Assembly: GCF_000755145.1 (NCBI RefSeq)
Contig: NZ_CP009228.1
Coordinates: 2,341,694-2,405,693 of the forward strand
Direction: 5' to 3'
DNA length: 64,000 nt
Origin: Treponema putidum
GTDB taxonomy: Bacteria > Spirochaetota > Spirochaetia > Treponematales > Treponemataceae
Shown piece by piece: positions 50,235 through 58,679 of this stretch. The notes below the pieces were generated by a model, which saw nothing but the letters and a program-made list of their open reading frames with translations, made no database searches and was not told where the DNA came from. Both the position numbers and the translations under genes were made by a program. Positions within the stretch are counted from its first letter, which is position 1, and each line of letters opens with the position of its first letter.

Positions 50235-50740
50235 CTCAGACGGATCCTCTTTTTTAAAGAAAGAGCCTTTTTATGTTCAAACCTTTCGATCGCCTCGGCT
50301 TTTTTTTCTTCACTTAGACGGTCTATAAAAAGGATTCCGTTTAAGTGATCATTTTCGTGTTGAATAACTCTGGCAAGAAGGCCTGATGCATCTATGGTTT
50401 TTATTTTGCCCTCAATATCCAAAAACTGAACTCTTACCGAAGACGGACGCATAACATTATCATAGACATTCGGTATGCTCAAACAGCCTTCTTCCATCAA
50501 ACACATTTCCTGAGATGTTTCGATAATTTCAGGATTTATAAAAATATATTTTTGTTCGTTTATAAATACGATAAAAAGTCTTATGTTTTCTCCTACTTGA
50601 GGAGCGGCTAAACCTATTCCGTTTTCTTTTTTTACGGTAACAAACATTTCGTCCACAAGTTTTTTGATATTTTCATCTATTGTTTCAACAGGTTTGGATA
50701 CTTCCCTTAAAGTTTCCACTCCTAAATATAACACTTTCAT
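50231..50740 (-). CDS. def: Peptide deformylase
   Basis: Removes the formyl group from nascent proteins. All three motifs are present: GIGLAAPQVG near residue 41, EEGCLSIP near 88, and the metal site QHENDHLNG near 132. Length 169 is typical. Translationally coupled to fmt by a 4-base overlap. Confidence 0.96.
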   Translation of the reverse strand: MKVLYLGVETLREVSKPVETIDENIKKLVDEMFVTVKKENGIGLAAPQVGENIRLFIVFINEQKYIFINPEIIETSQEMCLMEEGCLSIPNVYDNVMRPSSVRVQFLDIEGKIKTIDASGLLARVIQHENDHLNGILFIDRLSEEKKAEAIERFEHKKALSLKKRIRLR

Positions 50741-50832
50741 AGAGTATAATTATACAAAATAAGAGCTAAGCCGTCAACTATGCGGTAAATTTTTTATCGA
50801 TGTAGAAATAACGCTTAAAATTTTCCAATCCT

Positions 50833-51442
50833 TCACTCAAACCCAAAACTCTGTTTCCTATTTTTTAGTGCATATAAAAGTTTTTTCCCCTTATAAAGGG
50901 CTTCGGAAATAAAAATCGGAAAAAGTTTAAAAATTTTTAAAAGGCTTTTTTTACCTCCCCTTGCCTTCCAAGAGTAATCCAGCTTTGTCCAAATAGAAAA
51001 CAAAAGAGGAATGAAAAACAAGAAAAGAGAAAATAAAACCGACATCCTAAGGGGTAATTTTTTTTCCAGAGTTTCCTTTAATTGAAGAGAGCTTGTGGTA
51101 TTAAAAAAAAGGGAACTTATCTGCATAAGGCAGATGAGTTTTAAGATAAGAAATGTCAAATCTTTTATGCTGCTTTCCGTTTTTATAAAAACTGAAAAAA
51201 CATGGAGGCTTACAAGAAGCAGACAATAAGGCAGGATAGGTTTAAAATCCCGTAATTGCTCTAAAAACGTGAAGCCTATAAAACGGGCAAAAAAAACAAA
51301 AAAACCGAAAAAACGGAACATAATTAGGAAAAAAACAGATCAGGGCTGTAAACCCGAAAAGAAAAAACAGTTTTAAAAGAGGGGACATCTTATATAAAAA
51401 GCTCGTTCCCCTCCGGTAAGAAAATAAGGGTCTTATATCCAA
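50833..51442 (-). pseudogene. ecfT: EcfT-type transmembrane subunit of the biotin transporter, frameshifted
   Basis: Two overlapping reading frames together form a normal EcfT. The first (from TTG 51442, GGAGG 7 bases upstream) gives LFSYRRGTSFLYKMSPLLKL, a typical EcfT start, and then membrane helices. The second (50833-51321) continues with membrane helices, the cytoplasmic signatures and LDYSWKARGGKKSL, a typical EcfT segment with an Ala-Arg-Gly motif. The switch falls in a T-rich stretch (51270-51325) with runs of six to eight T. Either the gene is inactive or a base count is wrong. It should pair with ecfA, which it overlaps by 10 bases, and bioY. Confidence 0.75.
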
Positions 51443-52173
51443 ATTAAATCCTCCCTCTTTGTATATGAAGTAAGCGGAGGTCTTATACTCCATTCTTTTA
51501 GGTTTTGCTTTAAGCCCTCTTCAGCAGTCCCGTCAAAAACCTTTTTCCCCTGATGGAGAACTAAAAACCTATCGGCAAGGGCATAGCATTTTTCAAGCTC
51601 GTGGCTTAAAAGAAGAAGGGTATAGTTTTCGGTCTTTAATTCTTTAATAAGGGTGTTGACCTGCACTACCCCTTCATAATCCAAATTTGCATAGGGCTCA
51701 TCAAAGATGATTACGGGAAACTTCATAGCTAAAATTCCTGCAACACAAAGCCGCCTCTTTTCTCCTCCAGACAAGGAACGGGAAGAATAATAGCGCTTAT
51801 CCTTTAAGCCGGTTTTTTCCAAGGCTTCTTCCAATCTTTTTTTCCTTTCTTCCTGCGGCAGTTTTATATTTTTTAGCCCGAACATAATATCTTCCTCAGG
51901 TGTTTCTCCCAATATCTGTAAGCCGGAGTCCTGAAAAACTATGCCGCATCTTTCTTTTACGTCTAAAATTCCTGATGAGGGTCTTATAAGTCCTGCAATA
52001 ATCGACATAAGAAGAGTTTTCCCCGAACCGTTTGCCCCCGAAATAAGAAGGCACTCTCCCTTAAAGGCGCTCAAAGAAATTTCGTCCAAGGCCTTAAAAT
52101 TAACCGTTCCGTCAAAAGAGCTTTGAACAAAGGTCTTGGTTATATTTTTTAAGCTTATAATTTCTTCTTTCAT
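51433..52173 (-). CDS. ecfA: Energy-coupling-factor ATPase of the biotin transporter
   Basis: ABC ATPase of 246 residues. Walker A ISGANGSGKTLLMSI is near residue 39, the signature SLSGGEKRRLCVAGIL near 132, Walker B FPVIIFDEPYANLD near 154, and the switch His in LLLSHELEKC. It lies between bioY and ecfT on the same strand, 3 bases after bioY, so it energises biotin uptake (also called BioM). Confidence 0.93.
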   Translation of the reverse strand: MKEEIISLKNITKTFVQSSFDGTVNFKALDEISLSAFKGECLLISGANGSGKTLLMSIIAGLIRPSSGILDVKERCGIVFQDSGLQILGETPEEDIMFGLKNIKLPQEERKKRLEEALEKTGLKDKRYYSSRSLSGGEKRRLCVAGILAMKFPVIIFDEPYANLDYEGVVQVNTLIKELKTENYTLLLLSHELEKCYALADRFLVLHQGKKVFDGTAEEGLKQNLKEWSIRPPLTSYTKREDLIWI

Positions 52174-52176
52174 AGT

Positions 52177-52788
52177 TTAAGAAGATGCCTCTAAAAAATA
52201 TCTTGCCGTTACGGGACGCAATTTATAAATTAAAGCGGAAACCAATATCATCTTGATAAAATCCCCCGGCAAATAAGGAAGGCAGGCAAGGCTCAAGGCT
52301 TCAAAAAGCCCCCTGTTTGTAAGCTGCATAAATCTTGCTATCCCAAAAACATAAATAAGAGCAAAGCCCGAAAAAGAGGCTGCAATTATTTTTAAATAGT
52401 TTATTAACTTAATGCTCTTACTTTTCCCTGAAGAAACTAAGGCAAGGTCTTTTGCCCCCGGCCTTCTAAAAAAAATAATCAAAAAAGCGGCTGCTGCGAG
52501 ATAACCTATTAAAAAGCCTCCCGTAGGCCCTACAAGATGAGCTAGGCCTCCCCTGCCTCCAGAAAAAACTGGAAGGCCGATCAAACCGGCAGTCAAAAAA
52601 AGAGCTGTTGAAGCCGTCCCGTAAAGCCCTCCTAAAAGCCCCGATGCCAAAATAGGCATCATGTTTTGAAGCACTATGGGAACGGGAGTCCCGGGGAGCG
52701 GAAATGCTATAAAACCGCTTACGGCAATAAGGGCCGCAAAAAGCGGAACAAAAACCGGCATAATCGATAGTTTAAAATTTGAGCTCAT
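52177..52788 (-). CDS. bioY: Biotin transporter substrate-binding subunit
   Basis: S component of an ECF transporter with six hydrophobic segments in 203 residues. Typical family stretches: FPLPGTPVPIVLQNMMPIL near residue 29, LFLTAGLIGLPVFSGGRGGL near 63, and GPTGGFLIGYLAAAAFLI near 88. It binds biotin and, with EcfA and EcfT, imports it. First gene of the operon, preceded by a BirA-type operator. Confidence 0.95.
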   Translation of the reverse strand: MSSNFKLSIMPVFVPLFAALIAVSGFIAFPLPGTPVPIVLQNMMPILASGLLGGLYGTASTALFLTAGLIGLPVFSGGRGGLAHLVGPTGGFLIGYLAAAAFLIIFFRRPGAKDLALVSSGKSKSIKLINYLKIIAASFSGFALIYVFGIARFMQLTNRGLFEALSLACLPYLPGDFIKMILVSALIYKLRPVTARYFLEASS

Positions 52789-52805
52789 ATTTTCTCCAAA
52801 TCAAA

Positions 52806-52837
52806 TTGATAACCAAAATATATAACTAGGGTAACAA
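52806..52837. promoter_or_regulatory. BirA-type biotin operator upstream of bioY
   Basis: On the minus strand TTGTTACCC, 14 bases, then GGTTATCAA. As I recall it, the bacterial BirA consensus is TTGTTAACC-N14/15-GGTTTACAA or similar; each arm differs by about one base. It sits between a weak TTGACA-17-TACCCT promoter (from 52857) and the bioY start, so repression by biotinylated BirA is likely. Confidence 0.65.
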
Positions 52838-52904
52838 TTTAAGAGGCCTATGTCAAGGCCATCTTAAGATTTTTATATACACGGAAATCAATATGATTCT
52901 TCCC

Positions 52905-52932
52905 TTGACTTTTTTTTGTAATAGGTTAAAAT
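52905..52932 (+). promoter_or_regulatory. Promoter of the bacteriohemerythrin gene, probably leaderless
   Basis: TTGACT at 52905-52910, a 16-base spacer and TAAAAT at 52927-52932. The ATG at 52939 follows after 6 bases, with no ribosome site. Confidence 0.65.
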
Positions 52933-52938
52933 ACCTTT

Positions 52939-53370
52939 ATGAGTGAAATTAAAAATTTTGAATGGGAAGACTCCTTAAGCGTAGGTTATAACACAATCGA
53001 TTTACATCATAAAAAACTTTTGTCCATAATGGGGCAGTTTAAAGATTTACTTGAGTTGCCGCAAGAAGAATATAAATTAAAAATCGGTAAAGTGATAAAA
53101 AATTTATCCGACTACACATATTATCATTTTACCGAAGAAGAAAAAATTATGAAAGAGTATGAGTATCCTGAACTAAAAGAACATACATCCATACATAATT
53201 CTTTTATAAAAAAAATAAAGGAAGCGATTGTGCCTCTAGCCTCAGGAAATATCGAAACAGGACGCCAATTCTATGATTTTTTAGGCAGGTGGCTTGTTGA
53301 GCACATCGCCGGAGCGGATCATAAGTGGTCGGAATACATCCACCGGAACAATCCTGAAGCCGAATTTTAA
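52939..53370 (+). CDS. Bacteriohemerythrin
   Basis: A 143-residue four-helix protein with an O2-binding di-iron site. The ligand pattern is complete: His in NTIDLHHKKL, His-x3-Glu in YYHFTEEEKIM, His in HTSIHNSFI, and His-x4-Asp in EHIAGADHKW. In anaerobes it may buffer or sense oxygen. It stands alone, with its own promoter, between the biotin operon and the lipoprotein pair. Confidence 0.93.
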   Translation: MSEIKNFEWEDSLSVGYNTIDLHHKKLLSIMGQFKDLLELPQEEYKLKIGKVIKNLSDYTYYHFTEEEKIMKEYEYPELKEHTSIHNSFIKKIKEAIVPLASGNIETGRQFYDFLGRWLVEHIAGADHKWSEYIHRNNPEAEF

Positions 53371-53392
53371 TCATTTTTCTTGTATTTAAGCC

Positions 53393-54670
53393 CTACTTAT
53401 ACTCATCCTTTACATAAGAATCGGGTGAGTTTTTTCTTTGTTCCATTAAAGTTTTAAACCAGTCGGGGGCATTCGATAAATCGACCATGCCGGGTAGCTT
53501 TTTTTGATAGATATTTAAAAAATCTGCACAGTAAAGGAGCCATAGAACATTACCGTTTTCGCCGACTATTGAAGCATAGTAATGGTGATGTTTATTTTCT
53601 GTTTTTAACACCTTTTCCATTCTGGTCCAAAAAATTTCATCATACTCCATCTCTTCCTTGGTGTAGTCAAAAATATTTTCACCTTTTAAAAACTTATTGG
53701 GAACCAATATCATTGTACCGTCTTCAGAAAATAAAATTTTATTTACGCTCTTACCATAATAATAGTCTATCTTATAGGTTTCAGGAAGTAAAAGTTCATA
53801 TTTTGCATTTACAAAGTCGGAAGTTCCTTTAATATAGTCCTTATTTTTATCCCCGCTTCTAGGTGTTGCCCTCAGCCAATATATTTCTTTTATAACTTCG
53901 CCGGAATTATCTGCAAAAGAAATTTTAAACTCATAAGATTGAAGGTTTTGTAAATCTTTAAACACATATTTTGTACTTCCATCTGTTATAGTAACTTTCT
54001 TAGGATTATTATAGTAACTATCATCAAAACGCTCAATAATAACACCCTTTAAATATTTATTTGTAGTCCATGAAACAACGACTTCCTTGTTTCCGGCTAT
54101 TACCTTGGCATTTAATGTATTTATGTTAAGCTCTTTTTCGGTTTTACCGTAATTAGGAACGGTTTTGCGGTATGCCAATACTTCTTTAAACCAGTCCGGT
54201 GCATTTGTCATATCTACCACTGAAGGAGCCTTATCTTCATAAATATTGATAAAGTCTGCAAGGTATAAAATATAAAGAACATTGCCTCCCCAATCATTAG
54301 TCTCAGCAGCATCCCAAGGCCATGTTTTTTTATTTGTGTTTAAGACCTTATTCATTCTGATCCAAAGTTTATCATAAGAATCTGAATTTAGCGATTCAAT
54401 TTCTTCTTCATCAAAGCCAAATATTTTTTCGGCTTCTTGATAAGACACGGGAAGCATAAGTCTTTTACCGTCTTTTGTAAATTGTATTTTCTCTGAAAGC
54501 CCCTCGGTTGTAAACCTTATTTGCTGCTCAGGTCTAAGAAACTTTTGCTCATTTTTTTCGCTAAAATAAGGTTGTTTTTCTCCCTTTCCGCTTTCAAGTG
54601 TCTCACATCCTGTAAACAAAGTACCTATAATAATTGTAAATACAGCCAAACTAAAAAAATATTTTTTCAT
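53393..54670 (-). CDS. Surface lipoprotein with internal repeats and a fibronectin-III-like domain
   Basis: Starts MKKYFFSLAVFTIIIGTLFT with lipobox LFTGC (cysteine near 22). Two related modules of about 120 residues (about 55-185 and 305-425) share YILYLADFINIYEDK/LLYCADFLNIYQKK, then VDMTNAPDWFKEVL or VDLSNAPDWFKTLM, and a following RK-x-x-PN/PD. Between them, residues about 190-285 look like a fibronectin-III domain (EVVVSWTTNKYLKGVIIE, YVFKDLQNLQSYEFKISF). Probably exposed on the cell surface. A broken tandem copy follows at 54730-56010. Confidence 0.72.
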   Translation of the reverse strand: MKKYFFSLAVFTIIIGTLFTGCETLESGKGEKQPYFSEKNEQKFLRPEQQIRFTTEGLSEKIQFTKDGKRLMLPVSYQEAEKIFGFDEEEIESLNSDSYDKLWIRMNKVLNTNKKTWPWDAAETNDWGGNVLYILYLADFINIYEDKAPSVVDMTNAPDWFKEVLAYRKTVPNYGKTEKELNINTLNAKVIAGNKEVVVSWTTNKYLKGVIIERFDDSYYNNPKKVTITDGSTKYVFKDLQNLQSYEFKISFADNSGEVIKEIYWLRATPRSGDKNKDYIKGTSDFVNAKYELLLPETYKIDYYYGKSVNKILFSEDGTMILVPNKFLKGENIFDYTKEEMEYDEIFWTRMEKVLKTENKHHHYYASIVGENGNVLWLLYCADFLNIYQKKLPGMVDLSNAPDWFKTLMEQRKNSPDSYVKDEYK

Positions 54671-54729
54671 ATAAAAACTCCTTATCCTCCCCGCCTGTAT
54701 TGACAGGCGGAAAGAAGCATTTTTAAAAT

Positions 54730-56010
54730 CTATTTATACTCATCCTTTACATAAGAATCGGGTGAGTTTTTTCTTTGTTCCATTAAAGTTTTAAACCAGT
54801 CGGGGGCATTCGATAAATCGACCATGCCGGGGAGTTTTTTTTGATAGATATTTAAAAAATCGGCACAGTAAAGGAGCCATAGAACGTTACCGTTTTCGCC
54901 GGCTGATACAGCAAAGTAACTAGTCTGTTTGTCTTCAGTCTTTAACACTTTTTCCATTCTTGTCCAAAAAATATCTTTATACCCCATCACTTCCTTGGTG
55001 TAGTCAAAAATATTTTCAGCTTTTAAAAACTTGTTGGGAACCAATATCATTTTTCCGTCTTTAGAAAAGGCTATTTTATTAACATCCCTGCCCCAGTCAT
55101 AACAACTTATATGATAATCTTCAGTAAGTAAAAGTTCATATTTTGCATTTACAAAGTCGGAAGTTCCTTTAATATAATCCTTATTTTTATCCCCGCTTCT
55201 GGGAGTAGCCCTCAGCCAATATGTTTCTTTTATTATCTCGCCGGAATTATCTGCAAAACTAACTTTAAACTTATAAGGTCTAAGATTTTGCAAATCCTTA
55301 AACACATATTTTGTACTTCCGTCAGTAATTGTTATTTTTTTACGATTCATATACTCATCATGATACCATTCAATAATAACACCCTTTAAATATTTATTTG
55401 TAGTCTATGAAACAACGACTTCCTTGTTTCCGGCTTTTATCTTTGCATTTAATGTATTAATGCTAAAATCTTTTTCGGTTTTACCGTAATTAGGAACGGT
55501 TTTGCGGTATGCCAATACTTCTTTAAACCAGTCCGGAGCATTTGTTATATCTACCATTGAAGGAGCCTTATCTTCGTAAACATTGATAAAATCTGCAAGG
55601 TATAAAATATAAAGAACATTTCCCGTTCCGTTGTTGGCCGAAGCAACATCCCAAGGCTTTTGTTTTTTATTTGCGTTTAAGACCTTATTCATACGATACC
55701 ATAATGGATTTCCGGTCGAGGTGTCATTGAGGACTTCAATTTCTTTTTCATCAAAGCCGAAAACTTTTTCGGCTTCTTGATAAGACACGGGAAGCATAAG
55801 CCTTTTACCGTCTTTTGTAAATTGTATTTTCTTTGAAAGCCCCTCGATCGTAAACCTTATTTTTTGATCCGGTTTAAGAAACTTTTGCTCATTTTTTTCG
55901 CTAAAATAAGGTTGCTTTTCTCCCTTACCGCTTTCAAGTGTCTCACATCCTGTAAACAAAGTACTTACAATAATTGTAAATGCAGCCAAACAAAAAAAAT
56001 ATTTTTTCAT
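54730..56010 (-). pseudogene. Tandem copy of the lipoprotein gene, broken by a nonsense codon
   Basis: Nearly the same length (427 versus 426 codons) and highly similar to the 53393-54670 gene throughout, including signal, lipobox, FN3-like region and repeats. At 55405-55407 the Trp codon of VVVSWTT is TAG (single G-to-A change). This leaves an N-terminal piece of 201 residues (55405-56010) and an open C-terminal piece (from 54730). If an intact product exists it would need readthrough; the truncated lipoprotein could still be exported. Confidence 0.8.
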
Positions 56011-56052
56011 CTAAAAACTCCTTTTTGCGGTAATTTTAACCGCAGACTAAAC

Positions 56053-56471
56053 TTACTGCTTAATTTTAAGTCTTTCTATTTCGTTACAACTTAAACCTGT
56101 AGCTTTTGAGATATTTTCAACAGATAAACCTATATCAAGCAAGTTCTTTGCAGTTTGCATTACCCCTTCTGTAAAACCTTGTTCTCTTCCAACTTGCATT
56201 CCGGCTTGTCTACCTTCTTTCAAGCCCTCTTGTCTACCTTCTTCTAAACCTTCTTGTCTGCCATAATAGCGGGCATCCATTTCAAACCCTGAGATAAAGC
56301 GGTATTCGCTTCTCGCTTGTTCATTGCTTTTTAATTTTTCTATCATATTTTCTATCCTATTTTATCGGCTAGAGTCATTTCAAGAAAGGTTTTACACGTT
56401 TCTTCATCCTGCATGATTTTGCAAAACATAAAGTCGTCTGCGATGGTTAAATCATCAAACTTTTTCCGCAT
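56053..56471 (-). pseudogene. Degraded Rpn/PDDEXK-type recombination-promoting nuclease gene
   Basis: The N-terminal piece (56352-56471, ATG at 56471) reads MRKKFDDLTIADDFMFCKIM and ends TLADKIG before a stop. The C-terminal piece (56053-56346) reads RYYGRQEGLEEGRQEGL with its repeating Gly-Arg-Gln-Glu-Gly units, the typical tail of this family. About 200 middle residues, including the nuclease core, are missing. The family is linked to transposase-like nucleases; this copy is an internal deletion. Confidence 0.7.
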
Positions 56472-56560
56472 TTTTAATTACCCCTGTAAATTGATTATAT
56501 CATAGAATAGGATATTTTTCAATTGTCAGGATAGACTTATTCTCATAGTATTAAACAATA

Positions 56561-56569
56561 TGGTATAAT
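56561..56569 (+). promoter_or_regulatory. Extended -10 promoter of the first paralogue gene
   Basis: TGGTATAAT at 56561-56569, an extended -10 box with no clear -35, about 20 bases before ATG 56589. Paralogue copy 2 has a similar TGTTATAAT at 58906-58914. Confidence 0.45.
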
Positions 56570-56588
56570 ATCGTCATTGGAGGTCTTT

Positions 56589-57365
56589 ATGGCAACAGGA
56601 AAAGTACATGATGAACACATCGCAAATATCCTGGGAAAGGAATTTTCTTTAAAAAGACCGGAAGAATTAAGGCTGATTCAGGATGCGGTCTATGTTTTGA
56701 TGGATGCAACAGTAAAGGATAAAAACGGAAAAAGGCTCAATGAGGCTTTGCAGCGTTTTAGGGATTGGAATATAGCCGACATAAATCCAGATGAAATTGT
56801 TGCTCCCGAAAGCTCTGCAAGTACCCACCAATACTATGCCCACAGGGGCTGGGATTATAATTACGAGGTTGAAGGGCTTGCCGAACAGCTAAATACTCAA
56901 GAATGGCAAATTTGGAATCTCAAACAAAAAGAGGAATTTAAAACTCATCTTTATAAGAGTCAGCTCCGGTTTAAGCTGGGTAAGGAAATTCTAATTAAAA
57001 GCATAAGAGAAATATTCCCGTCTTTTAATATGCAAAAAACAGAGGCTCTTGCCCGTATATTTTATTATACCCATATTTACGGAGACCTCCGCTGGAATTC
57101 CCGCTTGGATTATTTGATAGATGTTCCAGAATTTCGTGACGGCCTTATCGGCGGTTTAAGAGATTTTGCAAGTCCTAAGGATAAAGAAAAAATAAATAAG
57201 CTCATAAGTAAAATTATGCAGGAATTGCCTGACGGGCTAAAATTCACAATCCCTGCTGACGGCGACAATGCCCCAATCGAAGACTGGAAACATTGCCTGC
57301 CGCTGGATCGAGCTATGGAAGCGGTGTTTGAGTATTTTAGTCTGTGTCAAGTTTTTAAAAATTAA
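56589..57365 (+). CDS. Hypothetical protein, paralogue family copy 1
   Basis: Soluble, 258 residues from ATG 56589 (a TTG at 56577 lies within the GGAGG ribosome site). Family features: HDEHIANILGKEFSLKR at residues 6-22, VLMDATVKDKNGKRLNEAL near 36, STHQYYAHRGWDYNYEVEGL near 83, ARIFYYTHIYGDLRWNSRL near 157, and APIEDWKHCLPLDRAMEAVF near 235. Several conserved His, Asp and Trp residues suggest an enzyme, but I recognise no family. A copy about 95 percent alike lies at 59019-59795 and a fragment at 58565-58645. Confidence 0.7.
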   Translation: MATGKVHDEHIANILGKEFSLKRPEELRLIQDAVYVLMDATVKDKNGKRLNEALQRFRDWNIADINPDEIVAPESSASTHQYYAHRGWDYNYEVEGLAEQLNTQEWQIWNLKQKEEFKTHLYKSQLRFKLGKEILIKSIREIFPSFNMQKTEALARIFYYTHIYGDLRWNSRLDYLIDVPEFRDGLIGGLRDFASPKDKEKINKLISKIMQELPDGLKFTIPADGDNAPIEDWKHCLPLDRAMEAVFEYFSLCQVFKN

Positions 57366-57423
57366 CCGCAACGGACGCATGTCTTTGCCTATCGAATCGA
57401 AAAGACAAAAAAATATTATGTAG

Positions 57424-57483
57424 CTGTCATTTAGGCGGCATTTGCAGCTCGTACGCAATGTCAGGTTGAAGCGGGTGTTAGAC
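57424..57483 (-). repeat. attC-like end of the toxin-antitoxin cassette
   Basis: On the minus strand GTCTAAC (57483-57477, the RYYYAAC form of an integron R'' box) and CCGCTTCAACCTGAC follow the toxin reading frame. Further on is GCCTAAATGACAG (57436-57424), which is repeated with one change at the other cassette end (58422-58410). The last residues of the toxin are encoded by this site, as is common for integron cassettes. The partner half of a full attC hairpin is not visible, so the site is incomplete. Confidence 0.5.
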
Positions 57484-57982
57484 GATTATTAGTTTCAATA
57501 AAATTTAACAATTGTTCATAAAGCCGTTTGCTAATATGCCGACCGGAGTCTCTCAAAATCTCTATAGCCTGCTTGATTTCTTCTTTTGAAATAAGAGAAT
57601 CTTCATAGGCAAGTCCTAAAACTCCGATCGTTCCCATAATTTTAATACCCATGCGAATTGCAACCTCTCGCCCCCTTGCTTCATCCATTAAAAGTAAATC
57701 CGCCTTTTTATTATCGGAAAGATAAATCGCTTCACTTTCACCAAAATCAAGACCGGCAGAACGGCGAAGAAGTGAAACATAATTCTCATCTATATCGTCT
57801 ATCACTTGAATAAAAGTAGTATTTTTTATTATTTCTGCTTCATCTCTATATTTAATATTTCCTGTAAGTTCTGCAAAAACACTTCTTGGAATTTGAACAA
57901 TTCCAAAAAGTGTTTCAAGCAAATCCAACCGATCAATCTTTAAAAATGAAATAACCGGTGTAGTATCTGAAATTACTATCAT
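57461..57982 (-). CDS. DUF3368-type PIN-like toxin
   Basis: A 173-residue PIN-fold protein: VISDTTPVISFLKIDRLDLL at residues 3-22, IPRSVFAELTGN near 32, an acidic GLDFGESEAIYL near 76, and LLMDEARGREVAIRMGIKIM near 95. Probably an RNase toxin. Its ATG overlaps the antitoxin stop by 4 bases (ATGA), typical of toxin-antitoxin pairs. The last seven or so residues (NNRLTPAST region) are encoded by the attC-like repeat. Confidence 0.85.
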   Translation of the reverse strand: MIVISDTTPVISFLKIDRLDLLETLFGIVQIPRSVFAELTGNIKYRDEAEIIKNTTFIQVIDDIDENYVSLLRRSAGLDFGESEAIYLSDNKKADLLLMDEARGREVAIRMGIKIMGTIGVLGLAYEDSLISKEEIKQAIEILRDSGRHISKRLYEQLLNFIETNNRLTPAST

Positions 57983-58269
57983 ACTAGTATCTTTTTAAGA
58001 GAACGAAATGTTTGAATATCTTTCATAATATCAGTTATATCCATATCAAAATAGGGAAATCCCATATCATCATATAAATCAATCAAATCAAGTTTTTTTA
58101 TTCCCAAAATTTCAGCTGCACGACCATGAGAAATTACATTTTTGTAGACATAAGGATATAAAAGGAGTGCATTTCGCTTAAGTACTTCGTTTGATTCACA
58201 GCTATAATTGTCTGTAAAATAAATTTTCATATCCTTTGGAACTGTTATCTGAATTGTAGCATATTCCAT
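57979..58269 (-). CDS. UPF0175-type antitoxin
   Basis: A 96-residue protein beginning MEYATIQITVPKDMKIYFTD, with the UPF0175 pattern of an N-terminal strand, a helical centre (LLLYPYVYKNVISHGRAAEI) and LGIKKLDLIDLYDDMGFPYF. It likely binds DNA and neutralises the DUF3368 toxin. An upstream TTG at 58284 lies in the GGAGG ribosome site, so ATG 58269 is chosen. Confidence 0.85.
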   Translation of the reverse strand: MEYATIQITVPKDMKIYFTDNYSCESNEVLKRNALLLYPYVYKNVISHGRAAEILGIKKLDLIDLYDDMGFPYFDMDITDIMKDIQTFRSLKKILV

Positions 58270-58382
58270 AAAATCTTCCTCCAAGTAAAAATTACAATAT
58301 AAAACACATAAGACTTTTTCATAAAATCGCTCAAGTAAGTTTACAATTGAAAAACATATTTTTCACCTTTTGCTTCTCTCCT

Positions 58383-58422
58383 TAGCGGTGTTTTGCACCG
58401 TCCGCCTAACTGTTATTTAGGC
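58383..58422 (-). repeat. attC-like start of the toxin-antitoxin cassette
   Basis: On the minus strand GCCTAAATAACAG (58422-58410) joins TTAGGC, giving GTTAGGC, the integron core form GTTRRRY. An imperfect palindrome follows around GCGGTG/CACCG (58384-58401). The left piece equals the end motif at 57424-57436 with one base changed. It also cuts the Rpn fragment to its right, consistent with insertion at this point. Confidence 0.5.
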
Positions 58423-58485
58423 CTGCATAATTTTGCAAAACATAAAGTCGTCTGCAATGGTTAAATCATCAGAGTTTTTCCTCAT
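58417..58485 (-). pseudogene. N-terminal fragment of an Rpn-type nuclease gene
   Basis: From ATG 58485 the minus strand reads MRKNSDDLTIADDFMFCKIM then Q, A and a stop. It matches the start of the relic at 56352-56471 in nearly every residue and ends exactly at the cassette border near 58422. Confidence 0.65.
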
Positions 58486-58564
58486 TTTGTACCTTCCCAC
58501 AGGTAGATTATAACATAAAGTATAGATTTTTTCAATTGTCAAGTTATTTATTCCTCCCCAAGTA

Positions 58565-58645
58565 GACAATGCCCCAATAGAAGAGCGGAAACACTGCCTC
58601 CCGCTGGATAGGACTATGGAGGCGGTGTTTGAGTATTTTAGGAGT
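58565..58645 (+). pseudogene. C-terminal fragment of the paralogue family
   Basis: Twenty-seven codons read DNAPIEERKHCLPLDRTMEA then VFEYFRS, matching the end of the genes at 56589-57365 and 59019-59795. The rest of that copy is gone. Confidence 0.7.
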
Positions 58646-58679
58646 TTGCCTCTTGCCGTTAATCAATTTGCCATACTAT

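Noticed and set aside
57362-57480. Complete integron array with integrase
   Set aside because: Only cassette-like borders and one toxin-antitoxin pair are visible; no intI gene or further attC sites are present, and the attC halves do not form a full palindrome by eye.
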